Assembly (NCBI GenBank): GCA_900315105.1
Contig: OMXX01000060.1
Coordinates: 1-22,310 of the forward strand
Source of the DNA: an uncultured Prevotellaceae bacterium
GTDB lineage: Bacteria; Bacteroidota; Bacteroidia; Bacteroidales; Bacteroidaceae
Direction of reading: 5' to 3'
Length of the DNA: 22,310 nt
The notes beneath the pieces are model-generated. The model made no database searches, was not told where the DNA came from, and worked only from the letters and a program-made list of their open reading frames with translations. Position numbers and translations under genes: made by a program. Each line of letters opens with the position of its first letter. The stretch's first letter is position 1. Below are positions 22,152-22,310 of the stretch, piece after piece.

Positions 22152-22286
22152 GAGGGCTGAAAGCCCGACACCTAATAGGGCAGTCCGTAAGGGCTGTTAT
22201 TCGGTAGATGAGTGATTAAAGGAGCGCTGTAAGTGCGACACCTAAAAACATAGATAAATACAATAGGTGTCGGTCCTACAGACCTC
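22152..22286. repeat. REP-like hairpins with a conserved GACACCTA tail
   Basis: Three units share a short hairpin followed by the tail GACACCTA: 22152-22177 (GGGCTGAAAGCCC stem), 22221-22247 (GCGCTGTAAGTGC) and, inverted, 22286-22261 (GGTCTGTAGGACC). A fourth hairpin without the tail lies at 22181-22196 (CAGTCC/GGGCTG). A small stem with a constant tail, in head-to-tail and inverted arrays, is the layout of REP elements moved by RAYT (IS200-like TnpA-REP) transposases. No RAYT gene is in the window. Confidence 0.75.
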
Positions 22287-22310
22287 ATTCCCCCTATATC
22301 GGCAAATATA

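Overview
The window reads as a chromosomal segment of a member of the Bacteroidales, most like Prevotella or a close relative (the genus is an inference). The phylum-level evidence is direct. Several genes carry the Bacteroidetes promoter (TTG at -33, TAnnTTTG at -7, 19-20 bp apart), leaders are A/T-rich with little Shine-Dalgarno, and there are Bacteroidetes-type families: DUF1573, a PG0541-like P-II protein behind an RND pump, a DUF6057-like TPR protein paired with a PD40/CxxCH lipoprotein, and a LolA-like secreted protein. I see no rRNA, tRNA, CRISPR array, phage or intact transposase gene.

Layout. 1-2018: an 11-bp-period inverted repeat, a secreted protein of unknown function (394-1170), a second 11-bp repeat, and a convergent LolA-like gene (1343-1981, minus). 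2081-8271: a four-gene tripartite efflux operon (TolC-like channel, adaptor lipoprotein, RND pump, P-II-like protein), interrupted by a large GC-rich inverted repeat and ending at a hairpin. 8307-9683: a secreted GH28 pectinase. 9841-12408: a promoter with two perfect palindromes, then two translationally coupled lipoprotein genes (TPR/DUF6057-like, and a beta-propeller with a haem-binding CxxCH). 12409-12603: a perfect 19-bp hairpin resembling the joined ends of an IS3-type element.

12604-16208, all on the minus strand: metallo-beta-lactamase-fold hydrolase, then DUF1573 protein, then long RelA/SpoT homologue. The last keeps the (p)ppGpp synthetase motifs, but its HD hydrolase site is destroyed. 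16209-16298 holds back-to-back overlapping promoters. 16299-16745 is a small lipoprotein. 16788-16902 is a third 11-bp-period repeat. 16918-19782 (minus) is a hybrid sensor kinase with two periplasmic binding domains and a receiver. 20205-21689 is a probably highly expressed L-fucose/L-arabinose isomerase-family enzyme with a strong promoter and a rho-independent terminator. 21784-22310 is non-coding and packed with two further repeat families.

The genes are mostly ordinary cell-envelope, stringent-response and sugar-metabolism functions. The unusual content is in the gaps: (i) three loci with 11-bp-period tandem units in opposed orientation, two of them between convergent genes; (ii) a 39-bp GC-rich element lying 15-25 bp before the start codons of three unrelated genes, always in the same orientation relative to the gene; (iii) stacked palindromes in the promoter of the TPR/haem-propeller pair; (iv) a long inverted repeat and REP-like hairpins at the right end. 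The hydrolase-dead RSH and the TPR/haem-propeller pair are the best protein-level leads.
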